Positions 1 through 12,398 of a stretch of DNA of 64,000 nt are shown here, piece by piece. Position numbers and translations under genes: made by a program. The DNA is from Paragyromitra xinjiangensis (lineage: Eukaryota > Ascomycota > Pezizomycetes > Pezizales > Discinaceae), in NCBI GenBank assembly GCA_038503065.1, contig JBCAMK010000012.1:124001-188000 (forward strand), in the 5' to 3' direction. The notes below the pieces were generated by a model, which worked only from the letters and a program-made list of their open reading frames with translations, ran no database searches and was not told the DNA's origin. Numbering within the stretch: position 1 is the stretch's first letter; each line of letters opens with the position of its first letter.

Positions 1-704
1 TGGAGGTACTAAGGGGGAGGATACAGGAATATCATGATGATATGGAGAACGAGAGGACGAGTGAGATTAAGGCTTCTACTTCGGAGGATACCCTGCGAGT
101 TTAAAACCATTTCTTTCCTTCTTTCTCTCGGCTGGGTCATCGAGGTTACGGCTCGCTTAGGCATGTACTTAATGAAATCCCTTGCAATTGTCATTACGAT
201 AAGTAATGAATAACAGAGAAGAAATTAAACGTTAGTGACACCTCTGAATAACGCATTAATCCAATTATTACTCTAGCCTAACAAAACCCCCATTCGACAG
301 CCTGACAACCCTACCTTAACCAATTGCGATCAACCCTGTCATCGGAGTAGAGTAGTTTATCAGATTGATCCATACCCCCGAGATAATTGGGGGGAATCTC
401 TCGCGAGCAATTTCCTTGACACGCAGGACATATGACGATCATCGTCATTGATTGGGGATGTGTTAGCATTGCGTGTACGATCAGCTGTTTAGTAGAGTTC
501 CTCTCTTATGGTCCTTTGTTTCCTTGTTTCCCCCAGGAACTCTTCTAATCCTTTTTCTCTTTCGATATCGAATATTCTGAAACGAAACACAAATACCTTA
601 TTCCATTTACGAAACCCTGATAATCCGATTATCTATTCTTTAACGACGCTTCGCTTCGTTGCTGCTAATACTACAATCCCAAAACAAACCACCAAAAAGC
701 AACC
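1..704. other. Intergenic; 5' flank of the first secreted-protein gene
   Basis: No convincing gene. The last 200 bases are rich in C and T and end in a CA-rich stretch just before the ATG at 705, which resembles the pyrimidine-rich promoters and A-rich leaders of strongly expressed fungal genes. Short open frames at 9-194 (minus) and 508-708 (plus) have no domain or intron structure and are treated as chance. Confidence 0.5.
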
Positions 705-1155
705 ATGACAGCCCCCTTCATCACCCTCCTCCTAGTCGCAACTCCGTACCTGTACGCACCCCATCCCCACAACACGACTAAAAACTGACAGGAACACACC
801 TAGCGCCTCGGCCTACCGCTACGCACCCCCAACCCCAACCATCTGTCCAACAACCTGCCCAACCTTCACATCCACCGTCCACCCCGGCTACCACTGTCCA
901 ACCGACACGCCATACTTAACACTAGAATGCCCCATCGCGAAATGTCGCGGCAACCTGGTTAGCACGACTACCGTCACCAGCATCCTCCCCTGCTCCACTA
1001 CGGCAGGATGTACCGTTCCGCAGAGCTGTGGGGGAGTGACGAGCACGGTTCTAGTAACGCCGACAGGGTGTCTGGTGGATTGTGGGGAGCTTTGTCCGGT
1101 GAGTGTTGTTACGGAGAGTAGGCTGTTGGGGGGTGGATGTCCGAGGACTGCGTAG
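705..1155 (+). CDS. Small secreted protein with 12 cysteines
   Basis: Two exons, 705-745 and 804-1155, joined by a 58-nt intron (746-803, GTACCT..TAG, with a CTGAC branch site near 785). They give one 130-aa frame. Residues 1-17 are a classic signal peptide (short polar start, Leu/Val core, ending near ATPASA before YRYAPP). The mature part is Thr/Pro/Ser-rich with 12 cysteines, an even number consistent with six disulphides, and has no membrane segment or GPI-like tail. A secreted or cell-surface role is likely. It could be an effector-like protein or a wall-associated structural protein; I recognise no family. The coding strand is C-rich early and G-rich late. The open intron phase, the signal peptide and the cysteine pattern together make this a real gene although neither exon is long. 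Confidence 0.72.
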
Positions 1156-2745
1156 GATTAATGGGGATTCACTGTGTCAAGTAATTATGGTGGGTTAGGG
1201 TTTATGGAATCACGTGTAAGACATAATGGAATAGTTATTACAAGTTAGAACCTAAGAATATACCAACTCGAATAATAAAATCATCCACCCCTTTCACTAC
1301 TTCTTAACCAGCTATCAAGCCCACAATCCATCACTCGCAGCCTACCCTGAACCATTTCTACCTCTTCCCCAACCCTCGACTCCGCCAAGTTTCCTACTGA
1401 AGCCACCAAACCCCAAACCCAACACCCGCATAAACGAGCCAAGCAAACCCAGCCAGTGGCCGAGCTGCAACAAAAGTTGCACCAGCAGAAAAACACGAGA
1501 AAGCACCACCAACATAAAAATAGCACCCTGCACTACTCCCCCATAACCAAAAGCAAAAACTACCACAAGATTCTTCCATACCAAAAGAACACATTAACCT
1601 TCCGACACCGTGTAGCCTAGAGAACGCCTTCCAGACACCAATACGCAAGATACCGGATACACCACTAATCCGCACGACAGCGCAGATGCAATACACGACA
1701 ACTACCATAGCCCTCAGTCCCCGAATCTGCCTCCGTATTCGAACAACAAGATCTAATAGCTCAAGGAATACCCAGGAGACATCTCTACACCACGAAGTGC
1801 AGTCTCCTCACACAACCCGTATTCCAAACTCAATCCCTACTCACCCCGTATCCCAGATTTAGAACCCCATTGATACGGAAGTGAGGCAGTACAGCAAGGC
1901 TCTACTCTAGGCAACACTCCTTTCTACCGAGCCTTACTATCCATCCCTCCTCCCGCCTTCCCTCCCTCCTATTCCAGATTCCTCCTCTATCTCCACCCCA
2001 CTAAAAACACGATAGGGACCACGAACCCTAACCCATATCCGCACCCAACCCCACCCACCGCAAGACACACCAGAGACAGCCCTACTAACCTACAGCGGCC
2101 TAGTGACTAATACGAAGAGTGTGGGATTGGCTCGTTTATTAAACGGTAGAGGGCTGTGTAGGGGTGGTCTATATATGGGTGGGCTTGGGAAGGCTACTGT
2201 CTAGGATGGCTGGGCTACTGGGTTACTATTGGGCTACAGTCTTGAGTACTTCTAAATTGTAGTAAATGTTAGGTTAGATAAGATCATGACTTGTCACTCG
2301 GTGTGAATCTCCCGACTAAACGAGCCATTCAGTACTGTCCTAGCCACAAGTTACCACACCCATAGCCAACTACCACACCAAATTAACACTGCCGGAAGAC
2401 CCACGTTCAATGCAAAACTGCCATCAAACACCAACCTTACCCACCCAACCCGAACGCAATCCTAAAGACATCCACAGTAACAACTAAATGAAATTTATAT
2501 AAATCTCACTCACTCCGGATATTGGATATATTACACCAACAAAAAATGACCTTCCATCCCTACTTCCCCAACCCAAAAAACAAAAGAGATATCCTCCTCC
2601 ACCCTCCATTTTGAAGCATTTATACGTCACAACCCATGCATCGTAGAAAAACCATAAGAATCCGCCATGAATCTCGCTAAAATGACCGCCGAAAAACACT
2701 CCAAGAAAAAAGAATTAAACGGCTAAAAGAAACCTCCCACTCACT
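1156..2745. other. Intergenic, no gene seen
   Basis: About 1.6 kb between a plus gene and a minus gene. The open frames on the minus strand at 1281-1708 and 2484-2699 translate to Gly/Val/Trp/Phe/Cys-rich strings that follow from C-rich DNA on the opposite strand. They lack domains or a fitting intron structure. No repeat was recognised. Confidence 0.45.
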
Positions 2746-3968
2746 TTACCTATCCGGCCCTCTATACGAATAATCCATATCAATCGGACTAATCGGCATG
2801 TCCAACCCTGCACTTGGCATATTCAACCCAAGATGCGGTGCGCCTCCTGACCCTATCGACGTCCCAGCTGGTGGAATTGTTCCCGCGGGTGGAATTGGCC
2901 CATGTCCGCCAATTCCATATGCCGAGCTACCCTCACCCCATGGTACCGGCTTCCCCGGATGCGCATCAGGATATCTTGGCTCTCCATAAGTGTCATAGCT
3001 CACAACACTCGAGCTCCGCCCGTGTGCGCTGCGCCCGTCGTAGCTCGACAAAACACTTCCACTCCGACCGTGGTTGATAGGGCCATGGACAGGTCCATGG
3101 GCGCTGTCGTAGGAGGCGATTGAACCGGTGCGCTCGTCGTGGTGGTCTTCTTCGTCGTCGACGTCGCGGGACTTCGCGATCAATGCGTATTCGTCGTTGG
3201 AGGAGAAAGCGTCTTTGGTGGTTTCTTGAATGTCGTTGGAATGTTGAGTGAGGTCTTCGAATGGGGAAACAGAGTGAGCGCGGTAGTAAAAGGCGGCGTA
3301 ACCAGCAATAGCGGTAGTGGCGAGCCAGAGGAACCTGCCACACATTAGGAATCTGGTGGGGGGCCTACACGGGCGGTGGGGGCGGGGTAAGGTAGAAATA
3401 CCACATGACAACGCCTAGCCCGACAGCGGCCTGATTCATCTTACAGGCCTTTTCAGTCTCACCAGTTCCAGCGGGGAAGCAGGCGCAGCCGCCGCGGTCT
3501 TTAATGGCTTGGTCTTTTTCTTTACTTTCACCTGTGGAAATACCGCGGTTTGTGTAGCTAGCAACGGCCACAAACCCTGCAAACCAAAACAACTGTTTAT
3601 CCGGATTAGATACGGCAAAGCAGACGAAGGATAAGGATACTCACAACAAAGAGACAGTTAATCCCCATAACCCAATACGGATGTGCAATCATCTGTGTCC
3701 GCTGGAACCGCGGAGCTTGGGTTAAGTAGATAAGAGCAGGTATCATAAGCCAACACTATGGGGAAAGCCGTCAGACCATGACCTTAAAGTGTATTCATGG
3801 TAAAAGATAACCGAAGCCTACCATCACAAACAGAAATGTAGCAGCACTACTCGATGGGCCGCTCTGGAGGAGACTAGTAATGAGAACACCCATCAACACG
3901 ACAGACCACAGGGCCTGGACGATGTGGAGGACCATATTGGCCTTTTTCAGCACGTTGATATTGACCAT
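2746..3968 (-). CDS. MARVEL-domain four-helix membrane protein
   Basis: Four exons on the minus strand: 3968-3822, 3755-3645, 3592-3402 and 3334-2746, giving 345 aa. All introns have GT..AG ends with matching phases. Four hydrophobic helices lie near residues 11-34, 44-62, 78-100 and 138-166, with short loops. One loop between helices 3 and 4 has two close cysteines (GGCAC) and a Lys-Cys before helix 4. This order fits fungal MARVEL/membrane-associating-domain proteins, which organise plasma-membrane or vesicle subdomains. The remaining ~180 residues are a cytosolic Ser/Gly/His/Pro-rich tail with repeated GRS-x-S-V-x-S-Y-D motifs and a Gly/Pro stretch, likely phosphorylated and disordered. 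The start is the first ATG before helix 1. Function beyond membrane organisation cannot be read from the sequence. Confidence 0.83.
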
Positions 3969-5814
3969 GCTGACTGATTTCGGTTCAAGTCAGCGGTAGA
4001 AGGGTGTTTTGATGGATTTCTGTGAACCGGTGTTCGTTGTTTTTATGGTTGCTGTGGTGAAGTAGTGCGGCTAAAATTGATAGGTGACGTCTGAAACCAG
4101 CGGGGTTGGAACAAACAAACCCAGTCCCGTGTTTACCGTTGGGCTCACGATACAGGAGACGATGGAGATGATGGAGTATGGGGAGGAAGTGCAGAAACGG
4201 ATGAAGGGGATGGAGAGAGAGAAGAGAGCTCTGGATAGAAAGCAGACGGAAGAGACGGGGTTGAGTCCAGCCGTGCAGCTGAAGGAGCAGCAGAAGCAGA
4301 AGTCTGATATGTAGGTGCAAGTGAGCGAGAAAGAGAGAAAAAGCCACAATCCAGGAGTTATGGATAGACGAGGTTGTTCCTAGATAATCCAGCCAGTCAG
4401 CCCGCAGTCTTCTCTCCCTCCCCATTCTCAGCCTCACGACAGAGACTCTCCATCCAGAGTGGGGGAGATTCTCGGATACACAGACACTCTACTCTATTTT
4501 TACACAGCCCTGCCAGAGGCTGACTGACGTCTCTTGGCTGGCTGTGTCTGTATGGATGGTAAACCCGCATCAGCTGCGCCCAACGTGTGACAGACAGCGG
4601 ATCACCCGTCGGTATCATGAGAACGGCAACCACCGTATGCCAAATTCTGTCTTCCGTTCAGGGTGCATCCAGTCTACCGACCGATATGTATCTTAACAAA
4701 TACTCCATCTACCTACCTACTCTAGAGAGGAATTGGAATTCACACGTTTTCTATACGTTGGTGATTGCGCCTGCAGCTGTTGGATCCACCTGTGGGTCTG
4801 AGGCGCATGCAAAATACTCCACTTCCCCCAGAATAGGGCTGAGGAGGGACGGCAAATCATGGCCAGGTCTGGTTTATACCTCTTGTGCAGAACATCGTAT
4901 CACTACCGAAGCCCGAGACGACTCGGGTAGGCGACCCCGACCCCCGTTGCGTTGCCAAGCCCGTGCCAATCTGAAGAAACGCTAAGCCCATACGGGGAAC
5001 AAGTCTGGATCTGGCGTGAAACCAGCAACCGACGGCAAACAAGCCAACCAGCACCGTCAATTGACCCCATCGTTCGAACAGTCGCCTCCCCTAAAGATTT
5101 AGTAGCACTCCTAAACTCCTAAACCGTAGAGACCAAACCGTAGACGCCCCGATGAAATACAATGTTATAATCATGGAACTCAAAACGTCACAATCAGTCG
5201 CAGTTCAATCCAGACAAGTCCATACTCCCCATTAACAACCCCAATTCCACTGGAAAAAACAAACCCAAACGCGATAAACTCCCAGGGCATTCGTCCTATA
5301 GGCTCCCTCTGCGCTACTCCCACCACCCTGACCAACCGGATCTGCCGCTAACGCGCGACACAGATCGACGCTACTATAAATAGCATCACTATCGCGACAA
5401 CCCAAACTTTGCCAAAACTCGGAACAACAAAATAGACTGCGACTAACGAGATTTTAGCCATCACGCGCAGAGAAGGCTTAGTGGGGGGTTTTTTGGTGGG
5501 TATTCATAGAATGGCTGTGGAGGGTATATATCGTGGGTCGTCTACGGCCTGTGAATGGGTTTTTTTTTGATCAGTACGGGTTTTTCTATCTTGACGACTA
5601 AGTTTTTTTTTCTTTCTCTTTCTTTTCTTTCTTGAGGGTCCAATTGATTTGGCTGGAGATATCGTTTTAATATCACGATTTTACTTTCTTCTTTACTACT
5701 TCGGTTACTACCTATTATCATTACTTTCGATTACACCATTATTACTACCACCCTACTACCACTACTATTTTATTACCACTACTATCCTACTTCCACCCTC
5801 CTCCCAGTACCACC
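3969..5814. other. Divergent intergenic region
   Basis: This lies between the MARVEL gene (minus) and a secreted-protein gene (plus), so it should hold both promoters. Open frames here (3985-4437 minus, 4587-4985 plus) look like chance. From about 5551 to 5640 the plus strand carries several long T runs and a CT-rich tract, followed at 5700-5790 by repeated CTACCA-like triplets leading to the ATG at 5815. That is typical of a strong fungal promoter and leader. Confidence 0.45.
5551..5810 (+). promoter_or_regulatory. T/CT-rich promoter and triplet-rich leader
   Basis: T runs and a TTTCTTTCT-type pyrimidine tract sit about 175-260 bases upstream of the start at 5815. A leader built of repeated CTACCA/TTACTA units follows. 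Pyrimidine tracts often lie just upstream of the transcription start in filamentous fungi. The assignment is positional inference only. Confidence 0.4.
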
Positions 5815-6234
5815 ATGATACTCCCAATCATCACCTTCCTCCTCCTCACATTCACCACCGCCCTCCCCCTCCCACCAACCCAACCCAACATCCCCCACCT
5901 CCCCCGCGACACCACCCCAACCTGCACATCCGCGCGCAACTCCCCTCCAACCGGAGACATCCTCTCCGCCATCAACGCCCCAAACCCATGCACATTCCCC
6001 ACCTCAACCAGCGCCTGCAAGAACATAATCATAACCAACAACATCGTCATCAGCGCATGTTTTACGACAACGACGCTCTCGTGCGAGCAGATTACGGGCG
6101 CGGTGCAGAGTATCGTTGATACGTGTGGGAGGATATTTGATGATGGGACGGGGAAGGGGGTTAGGAGGGCTGCTGGGCAGGCTGTGGTGGAGGGGGTGGA
6201 GGTGTTTTTGGATTTGAAGGTGGGGAGTGTGTGA
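5815..6234 (+). CDS. Small secreted protein with six cysteines
   Basis: A single open frame of 139 aa. Residues 1-17 form a strong signal peptide (Leu/Ile/Phe core, cleavage near TTA-LPLP), followed by a Pro/Thr-rich spacer and six cysteines between about residues 38 and 100. No membrane helix follows. An extracellular protein is likely, perhaps surface or effector-like; I do not recognise the family. The first ATG after a CA-rich leader is used. The coding strand is strikingly C-rich in the first half and G-rich in the second, as in several neighbours. The gene runs away from the MARVEL gene and shares its 1.8-kb upstream region. Confidence 0.7.
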   Translation: MILPIITFLLLTFTTALPLPPTQPNIPHLPRDTTPTCTSARNSPPTGDILSAINAPNPCTFPTSTSACKNIIITNNIVISACFTTTTLSCEQITGAVQSIVDTCGRIFDDGTGKGVRRAAGQAVVEGVEVFLDLKVGSV

Positions 6235-7378
6235 GTGGGTGGGGATGCTGGGGTGGAGTGTTGGTTGGTTGGGTTGTGTGCGGATAGTTGTTTGAGAGTG
6301 GTGTTGGTGGTGTGGAGGGGGCTTGTGGGTTGGTAGTTTATTTGTATCGTGTAGGTTGTCTTTTTATGTAGTGGGGAATTCTGGCGTTAGGGTGATGATG
6401 TTGGTCATGGAATATCACTCGTGGGTTTCCTGGCGTGAATGTGAATGGAGTTTATTGGTTGATTGGAGAGATCGGACCGACGTGATATCGCGATCAAAGT
6501 GGTTTATGGAAGGGAGTAAAGGAATAAGAAATATCACAGTATATTTCGAGCGCAAAGGAAGTTTCACTATAACTAGTGAAGTTATTTGATAGGTATTTTG
6601 ACCTTACTCAAGACTCTTATAAAGAAAAGTACATATATCATAAACCAGAACTCCTCATACAAGACATGAACCACAACCCACTAGCCCCAACATACGTGGA
6701 AATCCATCGTAGGGCAACATACCTTTCGCATCACACACACAGAGGGTAAAAGCGAAGAAAATAAGAAATGGTGTACATACCCAAACAACTACTAGATCTA
6801 GTTTCGTCAGTTTAGCTCCTCTCTTGCCAATACTGCAGTCACCGATTGTTACCAATCGCTGTCTTGTTGTATATCGCTGCTTACTATCGCGTACTGCCGT
6901 TGCCCGGAGCGGTAGTTTAATAATCCTGTTGAAGTCGTGCTGACTGGTTCCGGGCAAGGCCCTCTCTTCCGAACCAATAATAATTAATCCCCCGCGTATA
7001 CCCTGTTCAACTCTATTCCCTTAATCCTCCTCTTAATGCTATATGCTGCGCTTTTGGTTCCGCCAGATGTCGAGAAATTTGGCTCTAGTAGCGACGATTT
7101 TGGAAAAAATATCCTCCAACCAGTGTACTGTTCCAGCAGCTGGCAAACCCCAAAAGATATACTCACAAAGAATCAATCAAGGCTAGCTATGGAGGAGAGA
7201 TGCGTACATGATGGCTGCGAGATCCGTATCGAAGGAGGGAGGGACGCACACAATCGCGTAATTTTCCTATCTATACTGGTCAAGTTCAATTAATGATTTC
7301 TGGCCGTGCAGATTTACCACCAGGATTCCTACGAAACAACTCATCCCTAGCCAGAGGATAAAAGGGATCAGAAATCCC
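6235..7378. other. Intergenic, no gene seen
   Basis: The first 150 bases downstream of the secreted-protein stop are strongly G/T-rich, continuing the skew of the gene end. The rest is AT-rich with only short chance open frames. Confidence 0.4.
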
Positions 7379-7585
7379 ATGACTCCCAAATATCACTGCC
7401 CTTGTGGAGTGTGCGAGAATATTAGCGCAGAACTCGCTAGGAAGCATCTAAGGAGGTGTAAATTAGGTATGATTGACGCTATTTTGAGGGGTAAGTCACG
7501 TGCAAAGCACCATGGCAAGGTTATGTACGGTTGCCCCTCTAGACATCAACCAGTGTTCTTCCCTGATGGATCTAATCCTTGCTGA
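7379..7585 (+). CDS. Uncertain small Cys/His-rich ORF upstream of the kinase
   Basis: A 68-aa frame with a genuine ATG. The first 28 residues have a CPCGVC..H..C spacing that looks like a metal-binding knuckle with basic residues. After that the sequence loses character, and a GTATGA donor-like site follows at about 7467, so the frame may be only the first exon of something longer or a relic of a mobile-element protein. It ends 36 bases before the FunK1 start. I cannot assign a function. Confidence 0.3.
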   Translation: MTPKYHCPCGVCENISAELARKHLRRCKLGMIDAILRGKSRAKHHGKVMYGCPSRHQPVFFPDGSNPC

Positions 7586-7621
7586 ATCTGCTCTGCCAGT
7601 CTTTCACTCCCCGCCGTCGAA

Positions 7622-10086
7622 ATGAGTGCTTTGGCAGCTCAGCTGTCCCCCGAGGTCGTAGAGGCGATAAATACTATCTTGATCGAGGACGTTTTATCCA
7701 AATTTAAGCGAGGGCTGGTTTCAAATTTCGGTCAGCAGTTTCGGGGAGACGCCATTAACTCAGAGTTCTTTGCGGAGTTTGTGCATTCGGCAATGGCCAG
7801 TCAAGGTATCTCAAGAATACTCATTCAACCTGTACCAAATCTGATTTTCTAGTCTCCAAAAACATCCTTCGTGGTCTCCTACTTGGGCTTGCCACTTCGC
7901 CTATTTCGAATATGCTATTCCTGAATAATGAAACCCAGACATTGGATGATGTCGTTATCGCGGTTGTTGGCGATTGGTTCAACGGGTTTTCACTGGGTAC
8001 TTCGTCGTTTCGAAGCTGTGTAGTTCTTTGTGAACTTGCCGCAAGTGGGCAGTCGGGGGTGGACATATGGGAGGCATTGTTTGATATGTTCTCTTATCTT
8101 ATCGACAGAAATCCTCCTAGTGGTACAAAGCGTTCTATCCGGGGAAATTCAGCATCTCATTTCAGCGAATCAACCCTACATGACACCCGGATTCGCAGTG
8201 AACTTCATGAATTAGTTTATCCAAACACGCCTGGCTTCTTAGAAGCTTATTTTCTGGATCAGGCGTGGTCTGCCGCTGTTGATGGAGCTCTTAAGCGTTC
8301 TCCTACTTTTGCTCCACCAAGCCCCACAAGCCCGCTCTCTTGGCAGACTTGGCCTGCGACTGCTGATCAAGAATCGGTGCTTCAGTGGTTTTCAGAAGTT
8401 GTTCACGATCTGGTGGAGGACACCTCCCACCGATACTGCTATTCTCCGACCAAGCCCCTTCAAAACCCCCAGGACCGTTCAAAGCGCAAGCCAGATGTAT
8501 TTCTTCTACCAGCTGATGGGGTACCGAGCACAGCAAATTTTGGAGTAGGCCTCAGAAAAGCCCCGGAAGCGAACACCGCCAAATGCCCCTTTTCGTGGTC
8601 CCAGGTTTTGGTCGTGGGTGAGTTGAAGAAATCTGTTAAGGATACACTTTCCCCTAGTCTGGTTGCTCAACTCGCGGATTATGTTCGTTTGATATTTAAG
8701 GCCCAATGTACTCGTCGCTTTGTTCATGCCTTTACTTTGTGTGGGGATCTCATGCGATGTTGGATCTTTCACCGGGGTGGTGGTTTCTCATCCGACGAGT
8801 TTTCGATCAACGAGCAGCCTGAATTATTTGGATCTGTTGTCGTTGGCTATGCCAGTATGAATCCTGTTGAGCTTGGTTACGATCCCACACTCGTATCTGA
8901 TTCTGAGGGCTTGCATGTAACCATTCCCTGCTCCTATGGAGATGGCCCCCGCCAACGGTTCATTCTCGAGACCCCGCCATTCTTCGGTTGCTCATCAATT
9001 GCAAGTAGGGGAACAACATGTTGGAAAGCTAAGAGGGAGCGAATGGATTCCTTCCCATACGTATGTAAAGATTCTTGGCGGCCTGAGGATTACAGCTCAG
9101 AAGGGTCACTTCTGGCTGAGGCTCAAGTTAATGGTGTTCATGGAGTTGTTGAGTACATTGGCCACGAAGATTTATGCGTGGGGGATCTGGGGCTTGATGA
9201 TATTGCCCACAACATTATGAAGGGGCTCCAAGTAGGGTCTCCTCTGAATCTAAGGCCTTCTGATTCTCGAACTACGAACAGTAATGTGAGCTCCTTTCGC
9301 TCGATGAGGTCGCAGGGTCCACGCCCTTCTTCAACTAGGAAACGGTCAACATCAGATGAGCAAGGCACTAGCAGCAAGCGATCGAAAACCGATTCGAGTT
9401 CAATACCAAAATCATTTAACCGGATCCATTCCCGGTTGATAATGTCGCGGGGTCTGCCCATCTATCAATTTGAGTCTAATATCCAATTTCTGCGGGCGTT
9501 CCATGACGCCATAGCAGGTCACCTCTCTTTGTTACGAAGCGGAATTCTCCATCGTGATATATCGATTAATAATATCATGATTACTTTAGGGAATCGATCT
9601 GATGGGTATGAAGGGTTTTTGATTGATCTTGATTTGGCAATAAAAGTCGGCGTAACTCACCCGTCCGCCGCGCGCCGTCGCGCTGGCACCATGGAGTTTA
9701 TGGCTATAGGGGCTCTTTTGGGCCACGAGCACACGTACCGACATGACCTTGAATCATTTTTCTATGTCTTTCTCTGGATTTGTGTCCATTATGATGGGCC
9801 CCACGGCTCACAACCGCAAAGGCGGCCAAATATTTTCGACGATTGGGCCGCTAGCACCTACAAAGCCGCTGCGAGGACTAAGACTGGAGATATGGATCCT
9901 CAAGCGATCGAGGAAATCCTATCCAGATTTACTCCTCGGGCGCAGTGTTTGGCAGGCTTAGCTAGGAAAATGAGGGATGAACTATTTCCGTTCAGGAAGG
10001 GTCTCTTTATCGCTACAGAGGAGAATTTTGAGCCACTGTACGCTTCATTATTGTCCCACATCAAGGACACGATTCAGGAGTTTTAG
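7622..10086 (+). CDS. FunK1-type fungal protein kinase
   Basis: Two exons, 7622-7805 and 7853-10086, joined by a 47-nt intron (7806-7852), giving 805 aa. The C-terminal third has the kinase core: a catalytic-loop HRD in LHRDISINNI near residue 628, a degenerate metal-binding DLDLA about 25 residues later in place of DFG, a GTMEFMA activation-segment end, and YRHDLESFFYVFLWI. The last two are hallmarks of the fungal-type kinase family (FunK1, Pkinase_fungal), which is expanded and variable in fungi. A low-complexity Ser/Arg/Lys insert near residues 530-580 separates the N-terminal lobe from the HRD lobe, a layout usual in this family. The N-terminal 200 residues match no domain I know. Substrates are unknown. 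The DLD replacement is common in FunK1, so activity cannot be judged. Confidence 0.85.
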
Positions 10087-12398
10087 CAGCTGTTCTCTAT
10101 TTATCCAATCGCTAAAAGTTAGGTTTTGCTTAGATTGCGATTAGGTATCTCACCCTTTTCTCATCAGTTTGTCTCTCTTGAACATTCCTGTTTCTCTAAC
10201 GCTAAAGTTGTGGGCATGGTTATTATACAATCCAGAGATTTTTTTCTACAAACAAATTGTCTTTTAGGATGTTCCCCATCTTTTAAAGACCGAGATTAGG
10301 TGTACTGCACCGGAAACCACCCCCCTAGATCATATCTTATCAGTAAATCATTGTGCTTTGTGCTGTTTGGCGATCATGTTCTATCACTCGGTGTTCGGCG
10401 TCATTTTGTGGTTGATCTTGTACTGTGAAACGCTATTATTGCTGTATTGTCTCTTTCTCCCTCCCATTTCCCGCTCTCGGGGGTAACAAGTTTTTCTTTT
10501 ATAGAAGTTGGTGATTACCTCAACAGCAACTGTTCAGTCGACTCTTTTCTGCTCAGCCCCATCCCACCGAGGCCCCTAATCTCGATGAAACTACATGTAC
10601 CTCCGAAGGTGCCTCCTATGAAAAGTCACGATGCCCGTAGACTAGCTAATGCGCGCTACAATGCCGGACCACGGTTTACCGCGCGTGAGCTACGTCAAAT
10701 GGAACGGGAAAACGAATTGGAGCGCCGCATGTACGAGGCTCGCGAAAAGGACGCTGGAAAAGTCGATGGGTGATAAGTTAGTAATTAGGTATCTTATCAC
10801 TATGCTTACCATGAACTTGCTTGGAAAACTAGGCTGGGAAGACACTCGTCTTTCACTATTTCCCTTCAACTCGATTCCCAAAGGTGTCGTCGTTCTTGTC
10901 GGCTGTTCGCTCGTAAAGTTGTTTTGCTGCGTGAACATTATGCATTAGTTCGAGGGGAAATCTGAAGAAGTAGATGGAGAAGGCTTACTTGCTAAATTCT
11001 GTTCATCCCGGGATGAAAGAGGATTAAAGGATAGAAGATTAGCATGCAGCTCTCGGTAATAAGTTTTGGTTAGTAAAAGCTCTCTGTGTGTGTGCACGCG
11101 AAATATCGTTTGTCTGTCAGTCAGCTGGGGGACCTCGAGTTCTTGCAGCGCAGCGTTGATGGTGTTCATCGGTTATCTATCAAGTGTTCACTCGATACAG
11201 ACGAGGATGATGAGGCGTCGATGAAAGAGATAAACTAAAGAGAAAACTGGTAAAATGGTAGTGGGAACAGGAGGGAGAAAGTGGCGATACATGTAGTTGT
11301 GGCATTCTTTCGTTGCGATCTGAGATGAAAAAGAACGAGGGATGGAAGAGCAGAGGGGCGAGAGGGCAGGTATTTAAAGACCTGTTATTGCGCACTAGAG
11401 ACTTCTAGATAGAAGCCTTATAGTCAATTCTGTGTTAACCTCTAGGAGATTCTTTAAGGCGCTCGAAGACGTTGATTGGTCGAAGGTGTTTACTAGGGTT
11501 TGAGATGACACATCCCCAAACTGCGCAGGCCAAATTACATGCAACCTTTTTCCCACAGTGAATTATTACAAACTTCCGAAAGGCTTATTTCGGCGCGCGA
11601 TGAGAAACTTCTCGAGCGAGACTATCTCGGGGCTATTCTAAGGCGATCTCTTCTTTGCTACAATCTCGCCGAGTGAGATTAGATGATCATGGTTTTCTCT
11701 GGCCAGATTGGTCACAGCGCACCAGATGTCAGTTGAGCGAAAATGTAAAACTATCTAAAAATAACCTTTATTCAAGAGATATTCAACGAGGCGCAACGCT
11801 TTGAAATGATGGGTACTATCAAGGCCTCGCTTTCAAGTTAGCCTTAGAAAACACTTCCTTGGCGCTGGTATTTGGGGTGGAATCCCAGAGAGTTATATCA
11901 ACCATCACCGGAGGATTTGACGCTAGAATTGAACCAAGTATATTATTGCTCGTTAGTTCGTTGGGTTTTGGCCCCCCATTCGCATTTGGTTTCGTCTTCC
12001 CTTTACGGCCTTTGCAAGCTTAAGGACTAGTCTCGGAAATGATGGTTAATGAATGATCGTGGTAAAGGGATAGATAGGGGTATTAATACTGTTTGGGGAT
12101 GAACTATGGATGATATAATGAAAAAAAATAGATGGTGGGTAGCGATTATGAAATTGGAGTTTGAAGATACATGAATGTACCTCAGCTTGCCACCAGCACT
12201 GATGCTATAACCTGATTACTGAAACGAGTGAAATTCACCATAACCCCAGCAAACACCAGCAGCCAGATCTCCCCAGCCATACGACTAGATAACCCAAGTT
12301 CTAGATGTCCCAGTGATAGTAAGTAAACGCTACCATATTCAATTCAATCCGACTCTATAAAGCCTATTCAAACAAATCCCCTAAACATAAAACGCCAC
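10087..12398. other. Intergenic with one possible small ORF
   Basis: About 2.3 kb between the kinase and the 3' end of the transcription factor. Apart from the small ORF at 10585-10773 I see no gene, no clear repeat and no RNA gene. Sequence is AT-rich. Confidence 0.4.
10585..10773 (+). CDS. Possible small basic/coiled protein, 62 aa
   Basis: The frame starts at a real ATG and is highly charged. Its second half (ARELRQMERENELERRMYEA) would form a long amphipathic helix, unlike the random translations around it. An upstream in-frame extension lacks ATG. It lies 500 bases downstream of the FunK1 gene on the same strand. It may be a short gene, or the last coding part of a gene whose upstream exons I could not find. 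Function unknown. Confidence 0.35.
   Translation: MKLHVPPKVPPMKSHDARRLANARYNAGPRFTARELRQMERENELERRMYEAREKDAGKVDG

Noticed and set aside
1281..1708. Three overlapping minus-strand frames rich in Gly, Val, Trp and Cys
   Set aside because: They mirror C-rich DNA on the plus strand and show no protein-like pattern or intron logic.
4587..4985. A 132-codon plus-strand frame
   Set aside because: No domain, poor composition, and it lies in the promoter side of the MARVEL gene.
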